DNA of 42,931 bases from Caldilineaceae bacterium bin34 (lineage in GTDB: Bacteria > Chloroflexota > Anaerolineae > Caldilineales > Caldilineaceae). The translations under genes and the position numbers were made by a program. Under the pieces are notes generated by a model. The model worked only from the letters and a program-made list of their open reading frames with translations. It was not told the DNA's origin and did no database searches. Below are positions 17,130-25,433 of the stretch, one piece after another (positions within the stretch are counted from its first letter, which is position 1; each line of letters starts with the position of its first letter). The stretch is from NCBI GenBank assembly GCA_002238555.1, contig MPMO01000046.1:1-42931 (forward strand). The letters are read 5' to 3'.

Positions 17130-17458
17130 CGGATGCTCCCCTCGTTCTTGATTGTGGTCACCAGTCGCGACAGTGCCTTCTTGTCCGCCGAACTAAGGTC
17201 GTCCTGAGCTGCTTTGGCGTAAGCGGCCAGCAGGTAGATCGCCCCGGGTCCAACGTGATAGAAGTAGATGGTCCGAATGCCTCCGCGCTTACCCCGTCCC
17301 GAGCCAGCCCAACGCAGTTTCCGGATACCTCCGGTTCCTCGAATCACTGGCGCAGCTTTTGGAGCGGCGATGATAGCAGCCTCCATGACTTGTCGATCCG
17401 TTTCCGACATGAGCTTGCGCACAGTCCGTTCATAAGTCTTGGTGACGAAGAGCCGCAT
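17126..17458 (-). CDS. RelE/HigB-type toxin
   Basis: A 110-residue RelE-superfamily protein, expected to be a ribosome-dependent mRNA interferase. Family features are FVTKTYERTVRKL at the N-terminus, the basic core IRKLRWAGSGRGKRGGIRTI leading into YFYHVGPGAIYLLAAYAK, and a C-terminal helix. Lys and Arg in the RGKRGG loop and the Tyr residues of IYFYH are the likely catalytic or RNA-binding positions. An upstream in-frame ATG at 17476 would lie within the promoter, so the ATG at 17458 is chosen. That places translation at or within a base or two of the predicted transcription start, making the mRNA leaderless or nearly so. Confidence 0.85.
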   Translation of the reverse strand: MRLFVTKTYERTVRKLMSETDRQVMEAAIIAAPKAAPVIRGTGGIRKLRWAGSGRGKRGGIRTIYFYHVGPGAIYLLAAYAKAAQDDLSSADKKALSRLVTTIKNEGSIR

Positions 17459-17464
17459 TATCCC

Positions 17465-17493
17465 AGTATGCGGCAATGCCGCACCTTTGTCAA
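17465..17493 (-). promoter_or_regulatory. Toxin-antitoxin promoter with embedded operator
   Basis: On the minus strand a perfect TTGACA (17493-17488), a 17-base spacer and CATACT (17470-17465) form a strong promoter. The palindrome TGCGGCA-T-TGCCGCA (17483-17469) fills the spacer and touches the -10, a natural site for the Xre antitoxin to repress its own operon. Confidence 0.7.
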
Positions 17494-17678
17494 AGCTGAA
17501 CGCAAATGGGCTTTAGTCAGTATCGCCTGTTCAGCCATGGTGTCTCACCCCTGTCCTGAGTAGGCAAACCCGGTCCGGAGAGGGCTGCTCCAGTTCTCGG
17601 ACATCTCGACGGCTTGCGCATGGAGGCATTCCCTTCCATCCCGAACCTTCGGTTTCCGAGGATGGCAGGCATCCCGCC

Positions 17679-17684
17679 TATAAT
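17679..17684 (+). promoter_or_regulatory. -10 box of the pyrimidine operon
   Basis: A perfect TATAAT, 30 bases upstream of the pyrF ATG. No consensus -35 is visible at 17 bases (TTTCCG lies slightly too far). I see no PyrR-binding loop or attenuator in the 25-base leader. Confidence 0.5.
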
Positions 17685-17714
17685 CCGTCAGCTTCCTCGA
17701 TTCCCATCCCTGAT

Positions 17715-18527
17715 ATGCATTTTTGGCAACGTCTGGCCGCCTCCGCCCGTGAGCGGCATTCCCTGTTGTGTGTGGGACTTGATCCAGTCGTGGACCGCCT
17801 GCCGGAAGCGTTCAGCCGACCGGACCGCTCCCTCGCCGGCAACCTGTTGGCCTGGAACACCCACATCATCGACGAGACGGCGGAGTGGGCGGCGGCCTAC
17901 AAGCCCAACCTCGGTTTCTATCTGGCCCATGGCATTGACGGGCTGCGACTACTGGAGGACACCCTGGCCCGGATACCGTCGGGCCGGCCGGTGCTGCTGG
18001 ACGCAAAGTTCGGCGACATCGGCGCCACTTCGGAAGGCTATGCCCAATTCTGTTTCGGGACCTTGGGGGTCGATGCCGTCACGCTCAACCCCTATCTGGG
18101 CCGGGACGGCCTGGCTCCGTTCCTGGATTGGCCGGACAAGGGGTGCTTTGTGCTGGCCCACTCGTCCAACCCGGATGGACAGGCCTTTCAGGGTCGACGT
18201 CTTGACGGAGAGCCCTTGTTCATCCAGGTTGCACAGACGGTACGGACTTGGGGTCCGAACAGCGGTCTCGTTGTGGGTGCGACCGATCCACGGGCCTTGA
18301 AGCAGGTGCGCACAGCGGTACCGAACCTGTGGTTTCTGGCTCCGGGCATCGGTACGCAGGGAGGCGCACTCGAAGCGAGTCTTGAGGCTGGCTGGATTTC
18401 CCGGGATGTGCCGGGCGTACTCTTCAATGCCAGCAGCAGTTTGGCACAGGCTCGGGAACCGGCGGAAGTGGCTGGTCGGCTGGTCCGCGCCATGCGAGCG
18501 CAGATGGACGCATTGGCGGCGATGTAA
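17715..18527 (+). CDS. pyrF: Orotidine 5'-phosphate decarboxylase
   Basis: A 270-residue OMP decarboxylase of the longer bacterial/mycobacterial type, catalysing the last step to UMP. Signature residues are CVGLDPVVDRLP for the N-terminal Asp, the catalytic tetrad region LLDAKFGDIGAT with Lys and two Asp, VTLNPYLGRDG, and WFLAPGIGTQGG near the C-terminus for phosphate binding. It is the first gene of the pyr cluster, with its own -10 box. Unusually, the next genes are a DNA methylase and a nuclease-fold protein rather than pyrE. Confidence 0.95.
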   Translation: MHFWQRLAASARERHSLLCVGLDPVVDRLPEAFSRPDRSLAGNLLAWNTHIIDETAEWAAAYKPNLGFYLAHGIDGLRLLEDTLARIPSGRPVLLDAKFGDIGATSEGYAQFCFGTLGVDAVTLNPYLGRDGLAPFLDWPDKGCFVLAHSSNPDGQAFQGRRLDGEPLFIQVAQTVRTWGPNSGLVVGATDPRALKQVRTAVPNLWFLAPGIGTQGGALEASLEAGWISRDVPGVLFNASSSLAQAREPAEVAGRLVRAMRAQMDALAAM

Positions 18528-18694
18528 TGATGTGCATCGGGACCCGCGGACAGACATGCCGGCAAATTGATGGCAGCCCTTGAAGTTCCAACCGGTCAAG
18601 AGTCGGGACCCCGGCCGCAACTGCGCCGACTGGATTGGGAGACCGACTCGTTGGCCAGAGGCTGTGCCGGACGCCTGCCGAAGAGGACATAACG

Positions 18695-19555
18695 GTGCCG
18701 GCATCCGATAGTTCGCTTCGCTCCGATCCTCTCGTGGCAGGGACAGGCATTCCCAGGGCCAGGCCGTTTGTCAAATGGGCGGGGGGCAAGCGAAGTCTGG
18801 CTGCCCTGATCTGGGAACAGGCTCCACCAGACTTTGGTGACTACCACGAGCCGTTCGTCGGCGGCGGCAGCGTGTTTTTCGCGATGCCTGAGCGATCAGG
18901 CAAGGCTTACCTGTCGGATGTCAACAGGGAGCTGATCACGGCCTACACGGTGATCCAGGACGATGTGGAGAACCTGATTGACGCGTTGGAGAAGCACGCG
19001 CGCGACCATCATGCGGACGAGGGCTACTACCTCCGGGTCAGGGCGCAGGAACCCGAAGCTCCGCTCCAGGTAGCTGCGCGGTTCATCTACCTCAACAAGA
19101 CCTGCTACAACGGCCTGTATCGAGTGAACAGTGAAGGGAAGTTCAATGTTCCCAAGGGCAGCTACCAGAACCCCGGAATTTGCGATGCTGAGGGACTACG
19201 TCAGGCCAGCATTGCATTGGCGCATGTTGATGTCAAAGAGCAAAGGTTCGAGGCGATCGAACCAAGCGAGGGTGACTTCGTCTATTGCGATCCTCCGTAT
19301 GACGGTACGTTCACAAGCTACGTGGCCGGCGGGTTTGGAGACGCAGCCCAGAAGTTGCTACGTGACACCGCGGTCCGTTGGCGAAACAATGGTGCCAGTG
19401 TCATGATCAGCAGTTCGGACACATCGCTGATCACGGAACTGTATAAAAACAGGTCACTGTTTCGGGTTAGAAGAGTCCGGGCTCCCAGATACATCAACAG
19501 CGATGGGGCAGGCCGCGGCAGCGTTGAGGAACTCCTGGTAACAACCTATGACTGA
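18695..19555 (+). CDS. D12-class (Dam-like) adenine-specific DNA methyltransferase
   Basis: A 286-residue N6-adenine methyltransferase of the alpha group. Motif X is PFVKWAGGK and motif I is FVGGGSVFF (AdoMet binding). RFIYLNKTCYNGLYRVN is characteristic of the D12/Dam family, and motif IV is DPPY in DFVYCDPPYDGTFTSY. The start is a GTG at 18695 with AGAGG eight bases upstream; a TTG at 18635 is less likely. The 3' end overlaps the following nuclease-fold gene by 8 bases. The pair reads as a Type II-like R-M unit placed between pyrF and pyrE. The recognition site cannot be deduced, although Dam/DpnIIA relatives act on GATC. Confidence 0.92.
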   Translation: MPASDSSLRSDPLVAGTGIPRARPFVKWAGGKRSLAALIWEQAPPDFGDYHEPFVGGGSVFFAMPERSGKAYLSDVNRELITAYTVIQDDVENLIDALEKHARDHHADEGYYLRVRAQEPEAPLQVAARFIYLNKTCYNGLYRVNSEGKFNVPKGSYQNPGICDAEGLRQASIALAHVDVKEQRFEAIEPSEGDFVYCDPPYDGTFTSYVAGGFGDAAQKLLRDTAVRWRNNGASVMISSSDTSLITELYKNRSLFRVRRVRAPRYINSDGAGRGSVEELLVTTYD

Positions 19556-20006
19556 TGGTAAACGTGCCAACCCCTTGAGGCACAAGTTTGTGTCCAAGGT
19601 TCGTGAACAGCTGGAAAACCGAGGCTACAACCGGCTTTCTCCCAGGGAATTCATGGATTCCGTCCCCAGCAACGAACTGTGTTTTTCGACACGCTGTCCA
19701 ATCGGGGAAACCATCTACGGGACAACTCGCAAGGTGGACTTTGTGCTGCACCATCCAACACTTTGGCCGGACTGTCTCGTGATTCGTTGCAAATGGCAGG
19801 CCAAGTCCGGTTCAGTGGACGAAAAGTATCCGTATGAAGTGGCCTGCATCAACCATCTGTCCATCCCTACCATCATCGTTCTGGATGGTCACGGATACCA
19901 ATCGGAAGCCAAGAAGTGGCTGTTGGCTCAGGTTGGATCCGGCAACCTACTACAGGTAGTGAATGCGCGAGAGTTCGCCAGATTCTGCAGCAGGGGAGAG
20001 GTCTGA
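19548..20006 (+). CDS. PD-(D/E)XK nuclease-fold protein, putative restriction endonuclease
   Basis: A 152-residue protein that looks like the small PD-(D/E)XK nucleases often paired with DNA methylases. Asp64 in RKVDFVLHH is the expected metal ligand, followed by LVIRCKWQAKSGSVDEKYPY. Family members that I know usually read ECKWQ here; this protein has Arg80 in place of that Glu, with Lys82 and Gln84 kept. The substitution could impair metal binding or indicate relocation of the acid. It overlaps the methylase start-to-stop by 8 bases, and its own stop overlaps the pyrE ATG by one base, so it is fully knitted into the pyr transcript. Function as a restriction enzyme is inference. Confidence 0.7.
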   Translation: MTDGKRANPLRHKFVSKVREQLENRGYNRLSPREFMDSVPSNELCFSTRCPIGETIYGTTRKVDFVLHHPTLWPDCLVIRCKWQAKSGSVDEKYPYEVACINHLSIPTIIVLDGHGYQSEAKKWLLAQVGSGNLLQVVNAREFARFCSRGEV

Positions 20007-20647
20007 TGAACACCGCAGGCGCGCCCAACTCCGGCTTGTTCGACCTACTCCTCGAGGTACAGGCACTGCAGTTCGGGGAGTTCACCCTGACCAGCGGCGC
20101 AAAGTCGCCCATCTACATGGACCTGCGGCGCGTCGGGAGTCATGCCGGTCTGCTGCGTCTCTGTGCCCTGGGGGTCAAGGACCAGCTGGATCCGCTGGCA
20201 CCGGACCGGATTGCGGCCGTCCCGATGGGCGCTCTGGCCCTGGGCGGCGCGGTGACCGTCGAGTCCGGCATCCCGCTGCTCTTCACGCGGTCGGCGTCCA
20301 AGACCCATGGATTGCAGCGGCAAATCGAAGGGCTGTTTCAACCCGGTGAAAACGTCGCCATCGTCGAGGACCTGGTCACCACCGGCGGCAGCGTGATTGA
20401 GGTCGCGGACATTCTGCGCAAAGCGGGCCTGGTCGTCACCGACGTGGTGGTGCTGACCTGCCGCAATCGCCAGGCCGAGGTTTGGTTGCGGGATGCGGGC
20501 CTCCGGATGCATGTTGTGTTCGACCTGCGCGAAGCCGTGGACCACTTCCTGGCCGGCGGCCATATAGCCCCTGAACAGCACCGGGCCGTGGTGCAGGTTC
20601 TGGAACCCCGGGAACCCCTCCAACCTGCCGCAGAGGAGAAGGTATGA
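20006..20647 (+). CDS. pyrE: Orotate phosphoribosyltransferase
   Basis: A 213-residue type I PRTase that joins orotate and PRPP to give OMP. The orotate-binding start FGEFTLTSGAKSPIYMDLR and the PRPP loop VAIVEDLVTTGGSVIEV are clear, and SASKTHGLQRQIEG supplies the catalytic flexible-loop residues. The ATG overlaps the previous stop (TGATG). ORF extensions upstream lie inside the nuclease gene and are rejected. The C-terminal tail is slightly longer than usual. Confidence 0.95.
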   Translation: MNTAGAPNSGLFDLLLEVQALQFGEFTLTSGAKSPIYMDLRRVGSHAGLLRLCALGVKDQLDPLAPDRIAAVPMGALALGGAVTVESGIPLLFTRSASKTHGLQRQIEGLFQPGENVAIVEDLVTTGGSVIEVADILRKAGLVVTDVVVLTCRNRQAEVWLRDAGLRMHVVFDLREAVDHFLAGGHIAPEQHRAVVQVLEPREPLQPAAEEKV

Positions 20648-21711
20648 CCCGGGATTTCGCCTCAGCTGAAAATCGGGTGTGGAACAGCATCCTCGAGTCG
20701 TACCAGCCCGAGTCCATTGCCGGTGACTTCACCGGCAAGCACATCGTGACGGTGGACCAGTTTGCCCGCGAGGACCTGGCCCGGCTCTTCGATGCCACCC
20801 TGCGGCTGGAGCAGCGCATTCGCAACCGGGACCGGGGTGTCGGCGAGGTGGCCCACGGAGCCATCACGGCCCAGTTGTTTTTCGAGGCCAGCACGCGCAC
20901 GGATCTGTCGTTCCAGTCGGCCGTCAGCCGGCTGGGCGGACGTTCCATCGGAGCCAGCAACGGCATCGAGTTCTCATCGGTCCACAAGGGCGAGGACCTG
21001 CCGGACACGGTGCGCGCCGCCGGGTGCTACGCGGACGTCATCATTCTGCGCCACAACGTGGAGGGGGCGTCCCTGGTCGCCGCCTACTTCCTGGACATCC
21101 TGCGCAAGCAGATTCAGCGCCAGCCGGTGGTGATTTCGGCCGGCGACGGCACCGGTGAGCATCCCACCCAGGCCCTGCTGGACGCCTACACGATCTTCAA
21201 GCGCAAGGGCGGTCTGGGCGGCCTCCGGATCTCCATGGTGGGGGACCTGCGTTTCGGCCGCACGGTGCACTCCCTGGTCAAGTTGCTTTGCCTCTACACG
21301 GGCGAGGACATCCAAATCAACCTAGTGTCGCCCGAGGTCCTGAGGCTGCCGGCATCCTTGAGGAAGCAAGCCCGGGACTCGGGGTTGACGGTGCACGAAA
21401 CCGGCCATCTGCGCGAGGTGTTGTTCGACAGCGACGTCATCTACTGGACGCGCGTCCAGGAAGAGCGGTTCGCCTCGCGGGACGACTACGACGAGGTCAA
21501 GGATGAGTACGTCATGCTCCCCGAGCTGCTGTCCCAGACCCCGATCAACACTGTCCTGATGCACCCGTTGCCGCGCAAGCATGAAATGGGCACGGCCTCC
21601 GACAAGCTGAACCTGGACCTGGACCAGCGCTCCATCTACTTCCAGCAGATGGAGAACGGCATGTTCATTCGCATGAGCCTGATCGCGCTGGTCCTGGGTC
21701 GCTGGGTTTGA
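20644..21711 (+). CDS. pyrB: Aspartate carbamoyltransferase catalytic subunit
   Basis: A 355-residue ATCase catalysing carbamoyl phosphate plus aspartate to carbamoyl-aspartate. FFEASTRTDLSFQSA is the carbamoyl-phosphate loop, where the second Arg of the common STRTR motif is Asp. GEHPTQALLDAYTI, GDLRFGRTVHSL and VLMHPLPRKHEM are the remaining hallmarks. A 30-residue N-terminal extension and other insertions make it about 45 residues longer than E. coli PyrB. No pyrI is present. ATGA overlap with pyrE and GAGAAGG just upstream define the start. Confidence 0.94.
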   Translation: MTRDFASAENRVWNSILESYQPESIAGDFTGKHIVTVDQFAREDLARLFDATLRLEQRIRNRDRGVGEVAHGAITAQLFFEASTRTDLSFQSAVSRLGGRSIGASNGIEFSSVHKGEDLPDTVRAAGCYADVIILRHNVEGASLVAAYFLDILRKQIQRQPVVISAGDGTGEHPTQALLDAYTIFKRKGGLGGLRISMVGDLRFGRTVHSLVKLLCLYTGEDIQINLVSPEVLRLPASLRKQARDSGLTVHETGHLREVLFDSDVIYWTRVQEERFASRDDYDEVKDEYVMLPELLSQTPINTVLMHPLPRKHEMGTASDKLNLDLDQRSIYFQQMENGMFIRMSLIALVLGRWV

Positions 21712-21725
21712 AGGACATCGATCCC

Positions 21726-22811
21726 ATGAGCATCCTCAGGATTCCCGGTCCCCTGGACCCGCATGTCCATCTGCGGGGCATGGACTGGTCACACAAGGGA
21801 GACTTTGCCACGGAGACCGCGGCCGCCCTGGCCGGCGGCTATACGGCGGTGCTGGACATGCCCAACACCCCACCCGAAACCGCCCGGCCGCAAGCCCTGG
21901 CCCGGAAACGGCGGGAACTGGATCGCACAGCCCACTGCGACTGGGGGGTCTACTACGGGGCTCATCCCCAAGGCAACCTCGAAACCTTCCCCGAGGCCTT
22001 CCAAGGCGTTGTGGGCCTGAAGATCTACTGCAATCCGACCACAGGCTTCATGTACATGCGGAGCCGGACCCGGGAGGAGCACTTCGCGGCCTGGCGGGAC
22101 CACGGCCTGGTGGCGGTGCATGCCGAGGAGGAAGAGGTCGCGGCCGTACTGGAACTGGTGGACCGCTATCGGATCCGTACGCACTTCTGCCACATCAGCA
22201 CCCGAACGGAGCTGGACATGCTGCGTGAGGGCAAGCGGAACGGTTTGCCCATTTCGGCCGGTGCCTGTCCACACCACCTGTTCCTGACGGAACTGGATCT
22301 GCCGCGCCTGGGCAGCTTCGGCATGATGAAGCCTCCCCTCAAGACGCAGGCGGACCAGGATGCCCTGTGGGAGGCGCTGTCGGACGGCCTGCTGGACGTG
22401 GTGGAATCCGACCACGCCCCCCATTCCCTGACCGAGAAGCAGGCGGACGAGCCTGCCTGGGGTGTGCCGGTCGTGGAGACGACCCTGGTGCTGCTGGGCA
22501 CGGCCGTGGACGAGGGCCGTCTCACGCAGGATCGTCTGGTGCAGCTGGTGTCCACCAACCCCCGGCGCATCTTCGGCATTGCCTGTCCGCCCAATACCTG
22601 GACCGATCTGCGACTGGGCCTGGCCGAGCCGGACATGATTGCGGCCGCCAACCTGCACAGCAAGTGCGGATGGACTCCGTTTGAGGGCCACCGGGTGACG
22701 GCCAGGGTCGAAAGGGTCAGCATTAGGGATACGCTGGCGATGGCAGGGGGCAGAATTAAGGTTGAGGCCGGATTTGGCCGGCCAGTCGTCCAACAGCGCA
22801 TAGGGACATGA
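21726..22811 (+). CDS. pyrC: Dihydroorotase (CAD-like type)
   Basis: A 361-residue amidohydrolase cyclising carbamoyl-aspartate. Metal ligands are visible: DPHVHLRG, the carboxylated Lys in VGLKIYCN, His in THFCHISTR and CPHHLFL, and the catalytic Asp in VESDHAPHS. The sequence AAALAGGYTAVLDMPNT and the short overall length resemble the dihydroorotase domain of CAD rather than the E. coli PyrC class. The ATG at 21726 follows a GAAGGA; a TTG at 21708 overlapping the pyrB stop is the alternative. The stop overlaps the pyrD start. Confidence 0.94.
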   Translation: MSILRIPGPLDPHVHLRGMDWSHKGDFATETAAALAGGYTAVLDMPNTPPETARPQALARKRRELDRTAHCDWGVYYGAHPQGNLETFPEAFQGVVGLKIYCNPTTGFMYMRSRTREEHFAAWRDHGLVAVHAEEEEVAAVLELVDRYRIRTHFCHISTRTELDMLREGKRNGLPISAGACPHHLFLTELDLPRLGSFGMMKPPLKTQADQDALWEALSDGLLDVVESDHAPHSLTEKQADEPAWGVPVVETTLVLLGTAVDEGRLTQDRLVQLVSTNPRRIFGIACPPNTWTDLRLGLAEPDMIAAANLHSKCGWTPFEGHRVTARVERVSIRDTLAMAGGRIKVEAGFGRPVVQQRIGT

Positions 22812-23947
22812 AATTCGTAAGTGACGCCTTGGATTGCCTGCGGAGCCTGTTTCTGCTCAAGTACCGCTTGGGCTGGTGGCTGGCGCTGTATCTGGTGCGC
22901 GCCGTGGACGCCGCCACCGGCCATCAGGTAGTCAACGACTTCATGGAACGCTGGGACACCGGTCGGCTCGTCCAGCAGGGCCTGCGGTTGTGCCGGACCG
23001 TGGTGCAGCCGCCGAATCCGGCCATTGCCGGCGGGGTTCAACTGACCCACCCCCACATCTTGGCCGCGGGCTGGGTCAAGGGCATGGGCTACGACAACGA
23101 AGTCCAGGCACTGGCCGCCGTTGTTCAGGGGCGGAATCTGATTCCCGGTTGGCGCTCATTGCCGAGTTTGGTCGGGCCGGTGGAGTTTGGCTCCTACACG
23201 CGCTGGCCCCGGCACGGCAATCGGGGCGAAACCATGTGGCGTCTGCCCGGCCGTTCACTGGGCAACCGGGTCGGCCTGCGCAATGTGGGTGTCCGGGCCG
23301 CAGCCTCGTTCCTGTCCATGCACCAGGAGGAACTGCCGCGCTGCTGGGGCATCAACCTGGTCCCCACGCCGGGGGTGGAGGATCCCCAGAAACTGTTTGA
23401 GGAGATGCAGCAATCCCTTGCCTATCTGGTCGATGCCGCACTCAAGCCGTCCTGGGTGACCATCAACATCAGCTGTCCCACCACCAATGCCGACATGGAA
23501 AGCGTCCAGTCGGAGGCACAGGTGCGCGCTCTGCTGATGGCTGCCCGGCAGGGCCTGCCCAGGGACGTGCCACTGTGGATTAAGGTGGGGCCGGGCCTGC
23601 ATGCCTCCCGGTACGCCATGCTGATGGCCCTGTGCGGGGAATTCCGCGTGCGGGCCGTGGTGGCCACCAACACCCGCCAGGAGGTGGACGGGGATGGTCG
23701 CAGTTGGGGGGCCAGCGGCGAGATCCTGGCCCGCGACAGCCTGGATACGGTGGTCAAGCTGACCGTCCTCAAGCAGATGCTCAATGTGCCGGTGGACATC
23801 ATCGCCTGCGGCGGTATTTTGCAGGGGCGGGACTTGAGGCAGCTGCGGCGGTTCGGCATTGTGGTTTGGCAGTACTTCGCGGCCCTGGTTTATCGCGGTC
23901 CGTTTGCCGGCGGCCTGATTTCGCGGGAGTCGATGCACCGGTCGTAG
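22808..23947 (+). CDS. pyrD: Dihydroorotate dehydrogenase-like flavoprotein
   Basis: A 379-residue FMN-dependent dihydroorotate dehydrogenase. GNRVGLRNVGVRAAA, the active-site segment TINISCPTTNADMES, PLWIKVGPGL, VVATNTRQE and IIACGGILQGRDL mark the barrel. The N-terminal helices LFLLKYRLGWWLALYLVRAV resemble the quinone-tunnel helices of membrane-associated class 2 enzymes, yet the base position is Cys223 as in class 1 (Ser in class 2), and the following Asn of SCPN is Thr. The electron acceptor is therefore uncertain. It is the last gene of the cluster; pyrA/carAB are not in the window. Confidence 0.88.
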   Translation: MKFVSDALDCLRSLFLLKYRLGWWLALYLVRAVDAATGHQVVNDFMERWDTGRLVQQGLRLCRTVVQPPNPAIAGGVQLTHPHILAAGWVKGMGYDNEVQALAAVVQGRNLIPGWRSLPSLVGPVEFGSYTRWPRHGNRGETMWRLPGRSLGNRVGLRNVGVRAAASFLSMHQEELPRCWGINLVPTPGVEDPQKLFEEMQQSLAYLVDAALKPSWVTINISCPTTNADMESVQSEAQVRALLMAARQGLPRDVPLWIKVGPGLHASRYAMLMALCGEFRVRAVVATNTRQEVDGDGRSWGASGEILARDSLDTVVKLTVLKQMLNVPVDIIACGGILQGRDLRQLRRFGIVVWQYFAALVYRGPFAGGLISRESMHRS

Positions 23948-24051
23948 CCTCAGGCGTGTCGTTTGGGGTTTATGTCGAAGGGTTGACTTTCGGTACGGGT
24001 GCCGTCCCCTCGATACCGTAATCGGCTTGACTGCGCTGTCCCTCCAGAACC

Positions 24052-25110
24052 GTGTTCATCCTGCAACGAACAGCGAATTGGCTGCTGGGCCTCTGGATCA
24101 TCGCTGCCGCGATCTGGGCGGTGATCTGGAAGCTGCTCGGCGACCGCAACGGCAACCTGTACCTGGTCAACAGCTTTGCCCTTTGGATTTTGGGTTCGGC
24201 GTGGCTGGCCAGTTGGCTGCGGACCCTGCTGGGTGGCCACTGGTGGTCGCTGCCGCTGGGGGAGGGCCTGGGTGTTCTGTTCCTGCGCCACTACGCGTGG
24301 ATGTTCAGTCGCAGGGAGCCGGTCTCGGACCAGTCGGGTTCATCGTCCCGGGAACTTCGGGTGGTGACGGCCAACCTCCTCAAGAAGAGCAAGGACCTGG
24401 CCTCGACCGCGGAAGCCTTTCAGAGGCACCAAGTGGATGTGGCGGTACTCCAGGAGGTGACACCGGATGCCTTCGATTCGCTAAGGGAACCTTTGAAGGA
24501 CAGCCATCCCTGGAGCTATTGGATCTCCAACCCGAAGGCGCGTTTGGGGCTTGGCGTAATGTCCCGCTGGCCCCTGGCCGTGGAACAACGGTGGAATGTA
24601 GGCATCACCGGTCCCTATTGCCTGCGCCTGCGGCTGCTGGTGTCCGGTGAACCACTTCTCATTTACAACATGCACTTCGTGTCACCGCTCTACGACCATC
24701 CACGGATGTCGGCGGATCGCTCCCTGGCCATTCGCACGCATCAGATGGACACGGTCCTGCAGGACGCGTTGGCGCAGGACGGTCCGGTGTTGCTGATGGG
24801 GGACTGGAACGCCACAGAGGGTTCGGACATTCACCGGCGGGCGCGCGCCTCCTTTGTGGATGTCTGGGCCGAATACGGTCAGGGACCGGGTTGGACCTGG
24901 CCCCACAACCTGGAACCCCACATCGGCTGGCCGTTCCGGCCGTGCCTGCGGCTGGACCACGCCTTCTGTTCCAGGGGCTTGGCTCTGGATCGACCGCAGG
25001 TTCTGGACATCGAGGCGGAGTCCGATCATTCACCCGTGCTGGTGCCCTTGCACTGGCCGCCGGCATCGGCACCGGTGGAGGTCGGAGAGAGCGATGATCA
25101 GAACCTCTGA
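24052..25110 (+). CDS. Membrane-anchored endonuclease/exonuclease/phosphatase (EEP) family protein
   Basis: A 352-residue protein. Residues about 5-75 contain two or three hydrophobic segments (LLGLWIIAAAIWAVIWKLL, SFALWILGSAWLASWL), then an EEP (DNase I-like) domain from about residue 100: VVTANLLKKS with the metal-binding Asn, VLQEVTP with the catalytic Glu, LLIYNMHFVSP, LLMGDWNATEGS and a C-terminal ESDHSPVLVPL with the catalytic Asp-His pair. Such proteins hydrolyse phosphodiesters or phospholipid and inositol phosphates; the membrane anchor favours an envelope substrate. The start is a GTG without a clear ribosome-binding site. It sits 104 bases after pyrD on the same strand. Confidence 0.82.
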   Translation: MFILQRTANWLLGLWIIAAAIWAVIWKLLGDRNGNLYLVNSFALWILGSAWLASWLRTLLGGHWWSLPLGEGLGVLFLRHYAWMFSRREPVSDQSGSSSRELRVVTANLLKKSKDLASTAEAFQRHQVDVAVLQEVTPDAFDSLREPLKDSHPWSYWISNPKARLGLGVMSRWPLAVEQRWNVGITGPYCLRLRLLVSGEPLLIYNMHFVSPLYDHPRMSADRSLAIRTHQMDTVLQDALAQDGPVLLMGDWNATEGSDIHRRARASFVDVWAEYGQGPGWTWPHNLEPHIGWPFRPCLRLDHAFCSRGLALDRPQVLDIEAESDHSPVLVPLHWPPASAPVEVGESDDQNL

Positions 25111-25169
25111 CAGGCCATCGTCAGGGATGATCGGAGAGCGGGTTGGCACCCTCTTTGCCGACACCACAG

Positions 25170-25331
25170 ATGGAGGACGTGGCACTTGACGACGCGCGAT
25201 ACCAGTTTGAGGTGAACCTGTTCGGCTTGGCGCGGCTGACCCAGCTTGTTCTTCCTTTCATGCGTGCACGGCGTGCCGGGAAGATCGTGAACATATCGTC
25301 GATTGGTGGAGGGTCTACACACCTTTGGGCT
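25170..25331 (+). pseudogene. Short-chain dehydrogenase/reductase, left fragment
   Basis: From MEDVALDDARYQFEVNLFG through GKIVNISSIGG the translation is a classical SDR, comprising the helix before and the strand with the catalytic Ser. The N-terminal Rossmann part (about 85 residues with the TGxxxGIG motif) is absent, so the gene was truncated at its 5' side. After ISSIGG the expected VYTPLG appears in the next frame (about 25312-25329), which needs a one-base deletion in the GGAGGG run. The TnpB element begins immediately after TPLG. The rest of the gene continues at about 26859. Confidence 0.8.
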
Positions 25332-25409
25332 AGTAACTGCTCGCTGAAATCCGTGGTCATGTGCTGAAACCTGGTGTCATGGAACTGGTTGTGGATCGCT
25401 GAACTTCCC

Positions 25410-25425
25410 TGGCCGGCCCCGGCCA
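25410..25425 (+). repeat. Left-end subterminal hairpin of the TnpB element
   Basis: TGGCCG pairs with CGGCCA around a 4-base loop. Imperfect subterminal hairpins are the recognition structures of IS200/IS605 elements, which lack terminal inverted repeats, so this is a plausible TnpA-recognised end. Confidence 0.4.
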
Positions 25426-25433
25426 ATCCACCC

